A stretch of DNA of 64,000 bases from Portulaca oleracea. Lineage: Eukaryota > Streptophyta > Magnoliopsida > Caryophyllales > Portulacaceae. Positions within the stretch are counted from its first letter, which is position 1, and each line of letters begins with the position of its first letter. A model generated the notes under the pieces. It did not search any database. It worked only from the letters and a program-made list of their open reading frames with translations, and was not told where the DNA came from. The position numbers were made by a program, and so were the translations under genes. The DNA lies in the NCBI GenBank assembly GCA_029582165.1, contig CM055887.1, positions 15,361,190-15,425,189 of the forward strand. The letters are read 5' to 3'. Of the stretch, positions 21,201-31,953 are shown one piece after another.

Positions 21201-22475
21201 GCACTGGCCTCCATCAAGTCTTGGAGACTATGGCAGATGGATGTGAAAAATGCTTTCCTACATGGAGAATTAGACCGGGAGATATATATGGAGCAACCTA
21301 AGGGATTTGAAAGCAAGGATCATCCTAACTACGTATGCAAATTGAAGAAAGCATTATATGGACTCAAGCAAGCACCTCGAGCATGGTATGGCAAGATAGC
21401 TGAGTTCTTGGTCCAAAGTGGATTTACGATGTCATCAGCAGATTCGAACTTGTTCGTGAAGGCTCGAGAAGAAAGAGTTGTTATAATACTTGTCTATGTG
21501 GATGATCTCATCATCACCGGCGATGACGAAAGAGAAATTCAGCAAATTAAGGCTAATCTATCAGTGCGCTTCCAAATGAAGGATCTCGGTGAGTTAAAAC
21601 TCTTCCTTGGTCTTGAGGTTGAAAGAACTGAAGATGGCTTGTTCATGTGCCAACACAAGTATGCTCAAGATCTTCTTAAAAAATATGGCATGCTCGAATG
21701 TAAACCAATATCAACTCCTATGAAGGTCAATGGTAAACTATGCTCGTGCAAGGAGAAAGAACTTGAAGACCCGACTATGTATCGCCAATTGGTAGGAAGT
21801 TTGATCTACCTTACGCTGACTAGGCCAGATATTACATATGTTGTCAGCGTAGTAAGCCGGTACATGCAACAACCAAGGAAGTCTCACTTGGAAGTAGTAC
21901 GAAGAGTATTAAGGTACATAAAAGGAACGCTTGATTATGGTCTATACTACAAGAAAGATGGAAAGCTGGAATTAGTTGGTTATTGTGATGCCGACTATGC
22001 CGGTGATCATGATACCCGACGATCAACTACGGGCTACGTGTTAAGTATTGGGTCAGCAGCTATTTCATGGTGCAGTAAGCGACAACCAACGGTGTCATTA
22101 TCAAGCACGGAAGCAGAGTATCGTGCAGCAACAATGGCAGCTCAAGAATGTGCATGGTTGATCCAACTACTCGAAGATCTTCATATTCCTATCAATGAAC
22201 CTATCAAGTTAAAGTGCGACAACCTCTCTGCCATACGATTGGCAGAGAATCCAGTTTTTCATGCAAGAACTAAGCATGTGGAGGTACACTATCACTTCAT
22301 ACGAGAGAAAGTACTAAAAGGGGAGATCAACATAGAGCACACGAGGACAGAAGACCAAGTGGTAGATATCTTCACGAAAGGGCTTGGTGGCGGAAAGTTC
22401 GAGGAATTTCGAGCAAGCCCTGGCATGGTTTCAAGAACTACTTTGAAGAAAGTGGGTGCTGAGGGGGAGTGTTAA
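18243..22475 (+). CDS. Copia gag-pol polyprotein, intact
   Basis: A 1410-aa uninterrupted polyprotein. The ATG at 18243 is chosen because the open frame further upstream begins only with GTG. Domain order from the N-terminus: gag (LNGSNYSNW near residue 20), CCHC zinc knuckle CYKCGKKGHFARDC (about 271), aspartic protease WIVDSGCSNHM (about 352), GAG-pre-integrase LWHARLGHVS (about 486), integrase with the D-D-E set (HSDVFG, RTDNGGEY, NGIAERKNRH, about 550-660), reverse transcriptase (KWVYKLKVRPDG about 936, YVDDLIITG about 1085), RNase H (YCDADYAGD about 1246, SSTEAEYRA, CDNLSAIRLA). The order integrase before RT is diagnostic of Ty1/copia. No key residue is missing and no stop interrupts it. 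The TAA stop lies in the first bases of the 3' LTR. The lineage within copia was not determined. Confidence 0.97.
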   Translation: MADLSASASSMEKLNGSNYSNWSTRIKYYLKGQDLWEVVGGNKKEAPSDPGTKRKWEIKVGKAMYVLSVTVEDEYLHHIKDCDTPQKAWDALATLFTKKNEAKLQQLENELMSIKQGDMTVSQYFTKVKSLCGEIAKVDAESAISEARLRRIIIRGLDPKYSGLITAIRGWATQPDLAELESILANQEELDNQMSKTSIKDEEKALFTKRRAPQRQNNLSKGMRPYHNGGDLSRRRPSKWHGQHGQGPPRGGALPFHDNREEKKYRRQDDRCYKCGKKGHFARDCKSLPLEGNAVTFTNNDSEEEWDFQASFAIEESIKAAKVEEATYAEDSKEEIALAVTSNKAVNYQEDWIVDSGCSNHMTGDMRKLQSMSEYKGDRVVVTANDSKLPISHIGKTLIAPRFSPHQVQLQNVYHVPGMKKNLLSVSQLTSSGNYVVFGPHDVKVYRNFKPTSTPLMEGRRLESVYVMSAQDAYVDKTRRNETVDLWHARLGHVSYHKLKVMMQKSMVKGLPQLEVRDNIVCAGCQYGKAHQLPYEESTFKATAPLQLVHSDVFGKVKQPSISGYRYMITFIDDFSRYVWVAFMKEKSEALDKFIEFKNKVESEVGRKVACLRTDNGGEYTSKEFSEYLQAHKIRRQLTCPNTPQQNGIAERKNRHLAETCRSMLHAKNVPPRFWAECMKTAEYVTNRLPQARLGFVSPYEKLWNIKPTVSHLRVFGCVCYVFIPDHLRSKFDKKAIRCIFVGYDNERKGWKCCDPTTGRCYTSRNVVFDEASSWWSTQALTLPNSKEIEVKVEQRLEEHLKDDEQGISLEKTPQEKSIEEDDKEETPTKEKSPWQTGVRHKIVEEERPSQLEDTVAEIASEPLLRRSERTRKPNPKYANAALVEGPYFKEPSTYEEACQKNEWRHAMEEEMRALIKNETWELVPKPKDTKPISCKWVYKLKVRPDGSIDRYKARLVARGFSQTYGLDYEETFSPVAKITTVRVLLALASIKSWRLWQMDVKNAFLHGELDREIYMEQPKGFESKDHPNYVCKLKKALYGLKQAPRAWYGKIAEFLVQSGFTMSSADSNLFVKAREERVVIILVYVDDLIITGDDEREIQQIKANLSVRFQMKDLGELKLFLGLEVERTEDGLFMCQHKYAQDLLKKYGMLECKPISTPMKVNGKLCSCKEKELEDPTMYRQLVGSLIYLTLTRPDITYVVSVVSRYMQQPRKSHLEVVRRVLRYIKGTLDYGLYYKKDGKLELVGYCDADYAGDHDTRRSTTGYVLSIGSAAISWCSKRQPTVSLSSTEAEYRAATMAAQECAWLIQLLEDLHIPINEPIKLKCDNLSAIRLAENPVFHARTKHVEVHYHFIREKVLKGEINIEHTRTEDQVVDIFTKGLGGGKFEEFRASPGMVSRTTLKKVGAEGEC
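22461..22469 (+). promoter_or_regulatory. Polypurine tract of the copia element
   Basis: GAGGGGGAG directly before the 3' LTR, the usual primer for plus-strand synthesis. It lies within the last codons of the ORF. Confidence 0.9.
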
Positions 22476-22943
22476 AATAAATCATCCCCCACTTCTTCAA
22501 GGAGAATTATCTAGAAAATAATATCTAGAAAAATACTAGAAGCAAGATATAGTTAGAGAAAAATCTAGACAAAGTAATATCTAGATATATGTATAAGTGA
22601 TATCTAGATATTTACCTAGATAATTCTAGTGCCTTAGTAATTATCTAAGATATTAGTAGAAATGTCTAGAATGTCATTAGGGTTATGACATGTGGCCTAA
22701 TATCCACCACACATTAAGGAGGTGGAACAAGTATAAATATAAGTTTAGGCTACTTATGTAAGCATACAATAATAGTGAGACATTCCACAAAGTTGAGAGC
22801 TAGAGAGGTCTCCTTGAGAGCAAGTAAGGTATCCCACACATCCTTGAGTATTTGTGTGATCTTGTGGAATTTGCTCTTGTATATCTTGAAAGTGATAATA
22901 AGAGGTATCATTTTCAAGTATACCTTAAGCTCACTTATCAACA
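22470..22943 (+). repeat. 3' LTR of the copia element
   Basis: 474 bp, nearly identical to the 5' LTR. The gag-pol stop codon falls in its first bases. Confidence 0.95.
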
Positions 22944-22948
22944 CTACA

Positions 22949-23365
22949 CTCCCTGGACAAACTTTTCAGGTACCCAACTCCCTAGTTACTCTTTACCAGG
23001 TGCACTCACTAAGAATAAGCTTACCTGCAACAAACTCCTGTTCACTTAACTGTGAAGAATTACAAGTAATTGATTAAGAGAGGGCTAAACTTCTATGATC
23101 ACATAATTGAGCATTATTTTCGATGATCCTTTATGTTTTTTCTTCGTCTTCCATTTATAGCCGGTTTGATACTTGATCGTTTGAACTCACTCGGCTGGAA
23201 TTTGGTTGCTCTTTACAATTATGACAAGGAATACCAATTCACATCTTTCTTCCCTATTGTGATCCTTGATGTTGTTCTACTTAAGCTTCTGTGGATACTT
23301 CCCTTCTTTCCTCTGTGATTTGCTTATTTCCTTCCTTTATTAGGGGCGCCTATCACTACACAGAA
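22949..23365 (-). mobile_element. Copia-type LTR fragment, part 2
   Basis: Continuation of the sequence at 17330-17601 after removal of the young insertion and its duplicated CTACA. It contains CTCCCTAGTTACTCTTTACC-like sequence of copia LTR style and a short leader-like region. The right edge is uncertain. A CTCCCCC tract at about 23586 (GGGGGAG on the minus strand) may be the purine tract of the minus-strand element. No gene is seen between 23366 and 23850. Confidence 0.35.
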
Positions 23366-23849
23366 AAATGCAAGAATTGGTTTAGTTATTTTAACAAGTA
23401 TGTAAAGGTTCTTACCGTATAGAACTTTGTATGGTTTGCACTTTGCCAGATGCCAATGTCTTCTATCTCTAACCTGTAGAGGAAGATTGTCCAAGCAAAG
23501 AATTTTGGCTTTTCTAATCCAAACTTATCAAGTTAGTATGTATTTCCTTTCAAGGACCTATTAAGGGGATTGGACAGATCTCCAATCTCCCCCTTTATAA
23601 ACAAACAACAAAATTCCACAAAAGTAACCATAGAAACAGAACGCTAAAGAGGAACATAAAGGACCATACAAAAGTAAAGTAATCTAAATAGTTTAAGAGT
23701 TGTTATAGACCCTAAATTAAAGCAAAGGCGAACCCTGAGTATTCCCTCCCTTTTTGTCATTCATGAAAAAAGGAGGGGCAATATATTTGTCAAAATAGCT
23801 GAAATAGAAAAAAGTTCAAACAAAAAGGAAAAAAGAGGAAAAAAAGGAG

Positions 23850-25508
23850 AGCTAGAGAGTAAGCGGTAGGAGGCAGGCATTCTTCGGGAACAAGAGAAGG
23901 AATGATGGGGTCGAGAAACGAGGCATTAGGAGCATCATCTTTGCATCCTTTGGGGGGGTAGGCACATTAGCACCTGGAGTCGCAACAATAGTTGGCTGAG
24001 TGGGAAGCAAGGACTGCACACGATCTTGGAGTCGAGCGAGGAGAGTCTTCAAGGTGTGTATAGTAGTGACGTGGTAGAAGACTGGGGACATTGGCGACCA
24101 GCGGATCTACAAGCACATCTTTGATACATGTGATGGTGACAAAGGAGGGCGCTAAAGAGTCATCATCAGGGAGCTCAGCTTCATGGATCCATGGACCTAG
24201 CTATTGAGAGACATAGCCGAGGTCCCTGAAGGTGCAGATGTCAATGGGCTTGAAGGTTTTGGTGAGAATAAGTTCATAGTCTAGAGGAATAGAGAAGGTA
24301 CAGAAGATGTGGTTGAGAATGTTATAGTAGGAAGAGAGGATGGACGAGGGGCATGGGTCATCTCGTCAAGGATGATTTCTCCGAGGTCAAGGCTCTTGAT
24401 CGAATTGAAGAAAAATATATAGAAACACCATGGCGGTTTCGTTGAGCACCTCTTTAGAGGGGCCTTTTGGATAAAGGGTGCCAACAATGAAGGAGAGGAA
24501 GCGAGCCTTACAGCGAAGAGAGGTGTAGGTCATATTCTTCAGCTTGGCGGTGAGAGAGGCAACATGGTTTTCTAGGAACCGGCGAATGATTTCAAAGGAG
24601 GGAACATAGAGGCTAGGTTTGTAGGAAAAGTCAGGGAAAAGGCCGAAAATGCGCTCAAGGGTGACACGGGTGGCGATTTCTTGGTCGGGTACCTTGGTGG
24701 ACTAATATCCCTTGTGTTTGGTTTCATGCTTTTACAGGTTAGGGTATAATAACTTGACGAGCCGAGGGTAATAGAATTCCTCACCTCGGAAGAGAGATGA
24801 GCACCTAAAGTGCTAGAAATGAGCAAGATAGAGAGTGGAGAAGTCGACTTGCTCACAATAGACAAGGGTACGTTTGTGGATGGATATGATGCGGGCTATG
24901 CCAATTTTGGTGAGATAGGGAGTGGAGAAGTCGAGATGGCTATCTAAGATGGTGATGTCATTGTCGGAGACTAGGAAAGATGGTCGAGCAGAAGAGGGAG
25001 ACCAGGTGGAGGAAGTGGTGGTTTTAGTATGAGTGCATAGTGCAGGCGACAGTTCAAGGGGTGCAAGAGAGGAACAACACTTGGCCATGAATGATGATGG
25101 AGATGTAGAGAGCAAGGACATCGAAAGGGTGAGAAAGAGAGAGTAAGGTGAAAAGATGTTAGTAGGCGAGGGTGAAAAAGAGAGGAGAGAGGTTAACAAA
25201 TAGAAGGAGGGGGCAGTTGGCGAACGCGGAGAGAGTAAGGAAGGGAAAGAAAAATATTTGAAAAGAGAAATTGGGAAGGAAAGAATTAGACGGATATGAA
25301 GGAGGGAGGGAGAGAAAGAGATAACTGAAGCAAGGAAAATGAGAAATTGACAAGAAAAGAGAGGGAAGGAAAAAGGGGTAGAAAAGAGAAAGAGAAAATA
25401 GAAGGAAAAAGTGATCAAAGAAGTAAAAGGAAAGAAAATTGAAAAACATTTAAACGAATCGGGGGTAGGATAATTATCAGTGAATTTGTACCAACCTAAT
25501 TTTGCCAA
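23850..25508 (-). pseudogene. Degenerate ORF region downstream of copia RNase H
   Basis: Open segments in several frames (25508-24813, 24865-24572, 24487-24281, 24091-23852) read as pieces of one protein of unusual composition: Phe/Ser/Leu-rich at the N-terminus, then RTLVYCEQVDFSTLYLAHF and further blocks. It lies just downstream, on the same strand, of a copia RNase H end. This is the place where SIRE/Maximus-type copia elements carry an extra envelope-like or plant-transposon-protein ORF. The assignment to that class is inferred from position and faint similarity only. Stops and frameshifts show that it is dead. Confidence 0.35.
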
Positions 25509-25679
25509 GGAAAATTACCAAGGTCACAAAGGAGCCAACATCCACTCTAATTAGTTGTCAAAGGCATAGATAGGAGTGATAGAAGAACGACTTAAGGGAC
25601 TTGACATGCACACTTCAACAAATGGTTAGTTTCAGGAAAGACTCTCCCTCAATTTATGCATAAAATCTTATAAAACCTA

Positions 25680-25826
25680 GTTGCCTGCGAACGGAGGAAA
25701 ATTGATCCTCACAAAGAGCTTGGTGAAAATGTCGTCCAATTGTAGATTTGAAGGAATAAAGTCAAGAAATATATTACCTTTTTAAACGTGATCACGGATG
25801 AAGTGACGTGTTATGAAAGAACTCGA
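25680..25826 (-). pseudogene. Ty1/copia RNase H C-terminal relic
   Basis: On the minus strand the sequence reads TRHFIRDHV-stop-KGNIFLDFIPSN, then LQLDDIFTK, which is the conserved end of copia RNase H. After one frame change it continues with CEDQFSSVRRQLGFIRF. There is one nonsense codon and one frameshift. The upstream side is cut off at the G-run near 25830, so the rest of gag-pol is missing. It shows that the surrounding repeat is a deleted minus-strand copia element. Confidence 0.7.
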
Positions 25827-25828
25827 GG

Positions 25829-26470
25829 TGGGGGGGGGGGGGAGGGGAGGATAGGGTTGGTGTTTTATCTGCAAAGTATTCCCCAAAGTCAAAACAAATT
25901 GGTTAGTGTAGCAACTTGTAGAGATACTTAGCTATAATCGATCAGGAGGCAATTCCTTGATCTATAACTAAATATGGGATTCTACAAATCTCTTTGACTC
26001 AATGTTTTACGGATGGCTTACAAGCAGATTCTCACCAAACTCTTCCTCTTTGCTACTCTCTTCATCAACTCCCCAAACGAAATTCTAAGATTCTATTTTA
26101 GCTAAAGAAAATGCTAACACTCGCTGATCAATCCCTAATCAGGTACTCTCCTTAAGTCAGCTGCTTAGCTATAATCGATTTAAGATTTGAAAGATTATAA
26201 TAGGACAGTTTCTACATTGAGTGACTACTCTGTACTCGTAATCGGTGCCTCTTCTTTCATCTTCACTCTCTCTTTAAAGACGAGTTTTAAGAGGGTTGTT
26301 AATCTTGGATATGCTAGAAAGAAATCTGCACTCGGTAAGTCAGGTATGTTCGATTGTGTCTTTCTATCTATATTTGCAGCTTGACAACATTATTCAAGAT
26401 TCTTCATATGGATTCACTATGACTTTCCATAAGGGGAGCAGTAGACATCGAGATTTTGCTATACTTTTGT
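25829..26470 (-). mobile_element. Second copia-type LTR-like copy
   Basis: A G-run followed by ATAGGGTTGG and a TTGGTTAGTGTAGCA block parallels 17340-17420. Then comes AT-rich LTR-like sequence. It could be the other LTR of the deleted minus-strand copia element. The similarity is patchy and the ends were not fixed. 26471-26700 holds nothing recognisable. Confidence 0.3.
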
Positions 26471-26820
26471 AAAGTTTTATATTTTCTTTTATTCTTTATT
26501 TTTAAGGACTAAGGAAAATAAAGGACCGCGAAAGCCTAGCCATGCTTGCAAGCCATGTACAAAAAGCCCATAAAAACCCATAGAACAAGGTTTAGGGTTC
26601 GAAACTCATCCCTCACTTCATAACCCAAGCACTGTCCAAAGTCAAAATTTCATTTACGCTGCAACTGACCTCAGACTACATGAGGTTCTAACATCCCCCT
26701 TCCCAACCCCAATGTCCAATCAACAGCACGTGTATATTGTATTTGTCGTCCACGCGACCATCCATTGACAACTGAGATTACTATGTGTAATCTTGGTGCT
26801 CAAGGTGGACGAATACATGT

Positions 26821-27462
26821 ATGATAAACCCGATAAATAGGTCCCGTTTCTGCCTTAGTTGGACACTAACTCATTCTCATACTACTCCCCTTTTCTCTAC
26901 ACTCACTCAAGTATCATCTTACGAATTCCTCTCATCATCAGCTCACAAAATCATCTTTTTACCTTTTCACAATTTCACATCATTCTCTTATTATCACCAT
27001 CATCATCATCATCTTATTCTTTGATCCCATTCTTCTTTTCTTACCATTAAACACCTCATTCTTATAATCCAAACGCACTTCACATCATTCTTACTTAACT
27101 TCAAAATCTATCCTTTTCATAAACCCCACAAAACCATCCTAAAACCACAAAACCATCCATACTAGTTGTTTGAAGATTGAAGATGAAATGCATTTGAGGC
27201 TAGGCAAAAGTCTCTGGTCCTTCTTGGTTTATATATAATTTCATTTCTATTCTTTTCATGTAATCATTCTTTCCTTGTGCAATGTTTTAATATATTCATT
27301 TTTCTTTCATTTAAATGTATGATTGAATGATTTTAGAATGTAACATTTTAGTTTATCTCCCTTCCAAATCTTACAAAAACACACTTTTAAACTTTTAGTA
27401 GAGTCTTTCCTTAAGTGAAAGGCGGACTCAAAGGTCTTTATCTTTTGAATCTGTAACCTTAT
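26821..27462 (+). mobile_element. Element A: old Tat-type LTR fragment
   Basis: The segment 27340-27462 closely parallels 50220-50340 in the LTR of element F (shared CCCTTCCAAA, TTTTAAACTTTTAGTAGA, GTCTTTCCTT, then the GTAACCTTA/GTAGCCTTAC block). The upstream part has the same pyrimidine-rich style. It is interrupted at 27462 by element B, and its continuation appears at 34257-34288. The outer limits are unknown. Confidence 0.6.
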
Positions 27463-28591
27463 TGATGTATGCAAGGTCGCTAAGATCAGAGTAATGACCT
27501 CACATCACACAACATTAACATACATCACATAGATTCTGGCCTCACAACAGAGAATCAAGCACAAACACACCCAAAACAGACCTCACACAGAAAATCAACT
27601 ACAATCTCCTCTAAAATAGAGCACGAACACCAATGAACAAATGTTTGAAATGGATGATGTTGAAATGATGATCAGATGAACAAAAGTTACAATCAAACAG
27701 TAAATGAAGATAAACTTAAGGCTCGAGCTAATACAGGCCCACCACAACTAGAACTTCAAGGGCAATGGACTCGATCACCTCGATGGAGACAGGCACACCA
27801 CCATTGAAATCACCAAGCTCTACACCCACCACAGGGATTGCCAAATCCTTGATACTGTAGTAGAATTAACCAAGGAGGAGTGGTTAACGTCACTCACAAA
27901 CAAGAGGCTCAACAAGGCACTCAAAATGCTATTGATTTCACTGATAGATGATCCCCTCAAGCTGTCGATTACAAAGTATATAAAGCTAGGGTTGAGCTAG
28001 ATGATTAAGGGTTTCCCCTTGCTCAAGAAACTCCCTAATTAAGCATTAAGCTACTTAACTAACTTAGTAAGCTAATTAAGGCTCCTTACAAACTAGATTA
28101 CATCAAAATAAAAGGAAATAAAAGACAACAAACGCGTCTAATTATTACAAAACGGTTAAATCACCTCACAAGCTGGAAATGACCTCAACAGCTTGGAAAT
28201 GAAGTCTTCATGGAGGACCTCAATGCAGGATCACCTCACAGAACTGGAATATCCTCAACAGCCCAGAAGTGATGTCTTCAAAGTGGACTTCAGAATTGGT
28301 AGATATCTTCACTAAGCTGGAAAGTCCTCAACAGCTAAAGTGAAGTCTTCAAAATGCGGGTGAGGACCTCAATCCAAAGATATTGAATTGAGAAATAACC
28401 TCACTGGTTGGCTGGTGGTGTTGATGTTGATGTTGTTGCTGCTGGATGACCTCATGACCTGCTGGACTATCATGAAACACTCCTGGATGTCAGTGTTTGA
28501 TGCTGATGATGGTGAGGTCGTTGCTGCTCCTGATGCTGGCTCTGGATCACTTGGTTCTGGACTTTGGACATTTGATGGAGGACCTCCATCA
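27463..28591 (-). repeat. 3' LTR of element B
   Basis: 1129 bp. It carries the last 74 or so pol codons (28369-28591) as well as the usual LTR functions. Confidence 0.85.
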
Positions 28592-31500
28592 TCCTCCCTA
28601 GGTTGAGGAAAGTTTGTCCTCAAACTTGGAAGGTCTTCATGCTCTGGAAAATAAGGCCTCAAATCTGCAACGTTGAATGTAGCACTGCCTCCATAGTCTT
28701 CAGAAAGGTCTAACTTGTAAGCATTGTCTCCAATCCTCTCAAGCACTTCAAAAGGTCCATCTGCTCTTGGTGTCAACTTTCCCTTCCTCTTTCTTGGAAA
28801 TCTATCCTTCCATAGATGAATCCACACTAAATCTCCTGGCTTGAAAACCATCTTCCTCCTGTGCTTGTTTGGTAATGTAGAAACTTGCTCAGAATACTTG
28901 ATGATCTTCTCCCTAACTTGTTGATGAAGCTTCTTGATCTCCTCTACATGTTTACCTGCTTCATAACTAAACCTCACAGAATTTGTTAGTGGTGATAAAT
29001 CCAATGGAGTTATAGGATTTCTACCATAGACAACCTGGAATGGGGAAAGGCCAGTTGCTTTTGATGGTGCTCTATTAAAAGCAAATTCAACATGAGATAA
29101 AAGGGTGTCCCATCCTGTTTTGTTTGTGGATATCAGTGACCTCAATAGTGTTCCAAGTGTCCTGTTTATGACCTCTGTTCGCCCATCAGTTTGGGGGTGA
29201 CAAGCTGTGCTATACTTTAATTGTGTGCCCAACTTCTTCCAAAGAGTAACCCGAAAATGACATAGGAACTTGACATCCCTATCTGACACCATGCTCCTGG
29301 GAACTCCATGTAACCTCACTACCTCTTGGAAATACAATTCAACCACCCTCACAACATCATAGGTGGTATGGCATGCAATGAAGTGAGCCATTTTGCTAAA
29401 TCTGTCCACAACTACCATGATTGGAACTTTCCCACTTTGAGTTCTTGGTAGACCAACAATGAAGTCTAAGATGATGTCCTCCCAAGGACTGTTTGGTACT
29501 GGCAAAGGTGTGTATAGCCCTTGAGGTAAGCTATGACTCTTGGCCAATTGACAAGTTGCACACCTCCTAACCCAATGCTCCACATCTCTCCTCATTTTAG
29601 GCCAACAATTGTGTTCCTTCAACATAAGAAGGGTCTTCTCAATGCCAAAATGTCCTGCTAAGCAACCTCCATGAACTTCAGAGATCAACAACTCTCTAAA
29701 ACTGCTCCTTGGAATACATAACCTTGCTCCTTTGAAGAGAAATCCCTGGTCTATATGGTATAGACTTTGAGGATGTCCCTTGCACTTCTAGTACAACTCT
29801 CCAAAATCTTCATCAGTCTCATAGAAAGCTTTCAACTGTTCAAAACCAAGCACTCTTGCATCCAAAACGTGCAACAACAAATACCTCCTGGATAACGCAT
29901 CAACTCCTTTGTTAAGCTTCCCAGATTTATGATGGATCACAAAATAAAATTGCTGCATGAACTCCACCCAAGTAGCATGCCTAGTGTTGAGTTTATGCTG
30001 CCCCTGAATGAATTTGAGGGCCTCATGATCACTGTGCAGAATAAATTCAGCTCCAATAAGATAATGGCTCCAATGTTGCAAAGCTCTAAAGATAGCATAG
30101 AACTCCTTATCATATGTACTGTATTTCCTCTTGGCCTCATTTAGTTTCTCACTGAAATAAGCCACTGATTTGCCTTCTTGAGTCAACACTGCTCCAATGC
30201 CCACACCCGAGGCATCACACTCCACTTCAAAGACTTTGGCAAAATAAGGTAATGCTAGAACTGGTGCTGAGGTTAACTGTCTTTTGACCTCCTCAAAAGC
30301 TTTCTGTGCAGCTGGTGTCCAAGTAAAGCTCTTCCCCTTCACTAATTCTGTCATAGGAGCTAAAATAGTGCTGAAATTTCTCACAAACCTCCTGTAGAAA
30401 GATGCTAATCCATGGAAACTCCTGATTTATTGGATGGATGTAGGAACTGGCCACTCTCTGATGGCTTTGATCTTTTCCTCATCTACTTGAATACCCTCTG
30501 AGATGACAATATAACCAAGAAATATGACTTGGTTAGTGAAGAATTGACACTTCTTGAGGTTCCCATACAACTGCTCTCTACTCAGGATCTCCATAACACT
30601 CCTCAAGTGCTTCACATGCTCCACTTTAGATTGGCTATAAATGAGTATGTCATCAAAATAAACAACAACACACTTCCCAATCAAAGGTTTCAGAACCTGG
30701 TTCATAAGTCTCATAAATGTTGAAGGTGCATTTGTCAAAACAAAAGGCATGACTAACGACTCATACAGACCTCCCTTAGTCTTAAAGGCTGTCTTCCACT
30801 CATCTCCCTCATAAATTCTGATCTGGTAATATCCACTCCTCAAATCAATCTTTGAAAACACAGTTGAGCCATGGAGTTCATCAAGAATATCCTCAAGTCT
30901 TGGGATAGGATATCTATATTTGATAGTAATCTTGATGATGACTCTACAATCAGTACACATCCTCTGACATCCATCTTTCTTTGGAACCAATAAAGCTGGC
31001 ACTGCACAAGGGCTCAAGCTCTCTTTGATCATTCCTTTCTCCAACAACTCATCAACTTGCCTTTGGATCTCATTGGTTTCAACAGGGGTCATTCTATAGG
31101 CTGGTTTGTTTGGTAGAATAGATACTGGGATGAGTTCAATTTTATGCTGAATGTCTCTTTTAGGGGATAATCTTGAGGGCATTTCTTCTGGAAAAACATA
31201 TTGGTACTGGTTGAGGATGGGCTGGAATAAAGGATGGTTATTTTGTGGGGCTGGTTCATTTTGTGAGGTTGGTTCTTCATCAAGGTTAAGCAAAAGGAAC
31301 TCCTTCTGTTCACTGAATTCATGATATTCAGCTAGCAAAATCACATCAAGGGATGGTTCAACAAAGAGGTTTTTGGTTCTTTTTGTGAGCTGGGATGGTT
31401 TAAGTGGGGTGAGGACAATCTTTTCGTGGTTCAGTTTAAGGGAATAAGTATTGGCTCTTCCATCATGGTTAACAGATCTATCAAACAACCAAGGTCTTCC

Positions 31501-31836
31501 CAACAACAAATGACAAGCATCCATAGGTATAACATCACACCACACTTCATCTTTATAAACAGGACCAATTGAAAAATTCACAAGGCATTGGGATGAGATT
31601 TTGATACCTTTGCTTTGACTCAACCACTGGATTGTGTAAGGTGCTGGATGAGGACATGTTTGCAAGTTAAGCTTTTGCACCATAGTCTGTGAGGCTGCAT
31701 TAGAACAAATGCCTCCATCAATAATTAAGGAACATATCTTCCCGTGAACAGTGCACCTTGTGTGAAAAATATTCTCCCTCCGCTCAGCTTCCTCATCAAC
31801 TGTTGTACTGCTAAGGATCCTCCTGATCACCAACAT
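28369..31836 (-). pseudogene. Pol of element B (PR-RT-RH-IN), three nonsense codons
   Basis: All segments share one frame, in continuity with gag. Protease LIIDGGICSNAAS (about 31720) and LLGRPWLFD; reverse transcriptase SKIDLRSGYYQIRI and VVYFDDILIYS; RNase H VECDASGVGIGAVL and YDKEFYAIFRAL; integrase HHCC (HGGCLAGHFG, CATCQLAKS) and D-D-E (ILDFIVGLPR, VSDRDVKFL, HPQTDGRTEV), then RIGDNAYKLDL and NVADLRPYF. The stops are TAA at 30427 in QIRSFHG-like context, TAG at 29788, and the upstream TAA at 31954. The C-terminal tail of about 110 residues has no chromodomain that I can see and runs into the LTR. The integrase style suggests a chromovirus, perhaps of the CRM clade. Confidence 0.88.
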
Positions 31837-31953
31837 TTCACCTTCATCTGGTATGGCCTCAACTTCCTCCTCATCATATACAGGATCTCCTTCAGGTTCA
31901 TCAAACTGTACTTTCTCAACAATTGACTCAAGTTCAACAAACAGTGCTGCTTG

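Larger units (their letters stand above)
17602..22943 (+). mobile_element. Complete young Ty1/copia retrotransposon
   Basis: A full element of 5342 bp. The 5' LTR is 17602-18074 and the 3' LTR 22470-22943, both starting TGTTAAAATAA and ending TTATCAACA. The LTRs differ by one inserted base and one substitution. The 5-bp target duplication CTACA is at 17597-17601 and 22944-22948. The primer-binding site (TGGTATCAGAGC, initiator tRNA-Met) and the purine tract GAGGGGGAG are in place, and gag-pol is open throughout. Everything needed for autonomous transposition appears present, and the LTR identity points to a very recent insertion. Confidence 0.97.

Noticed and set aside
24813..25508. Membrane protein suggested by a Phe/Leu/Ser-rich ORF
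   Set aside because: The hydrophobic half comes from a purine-rich low-complexity strand; the region is better read as a degraded retroelement ORF.
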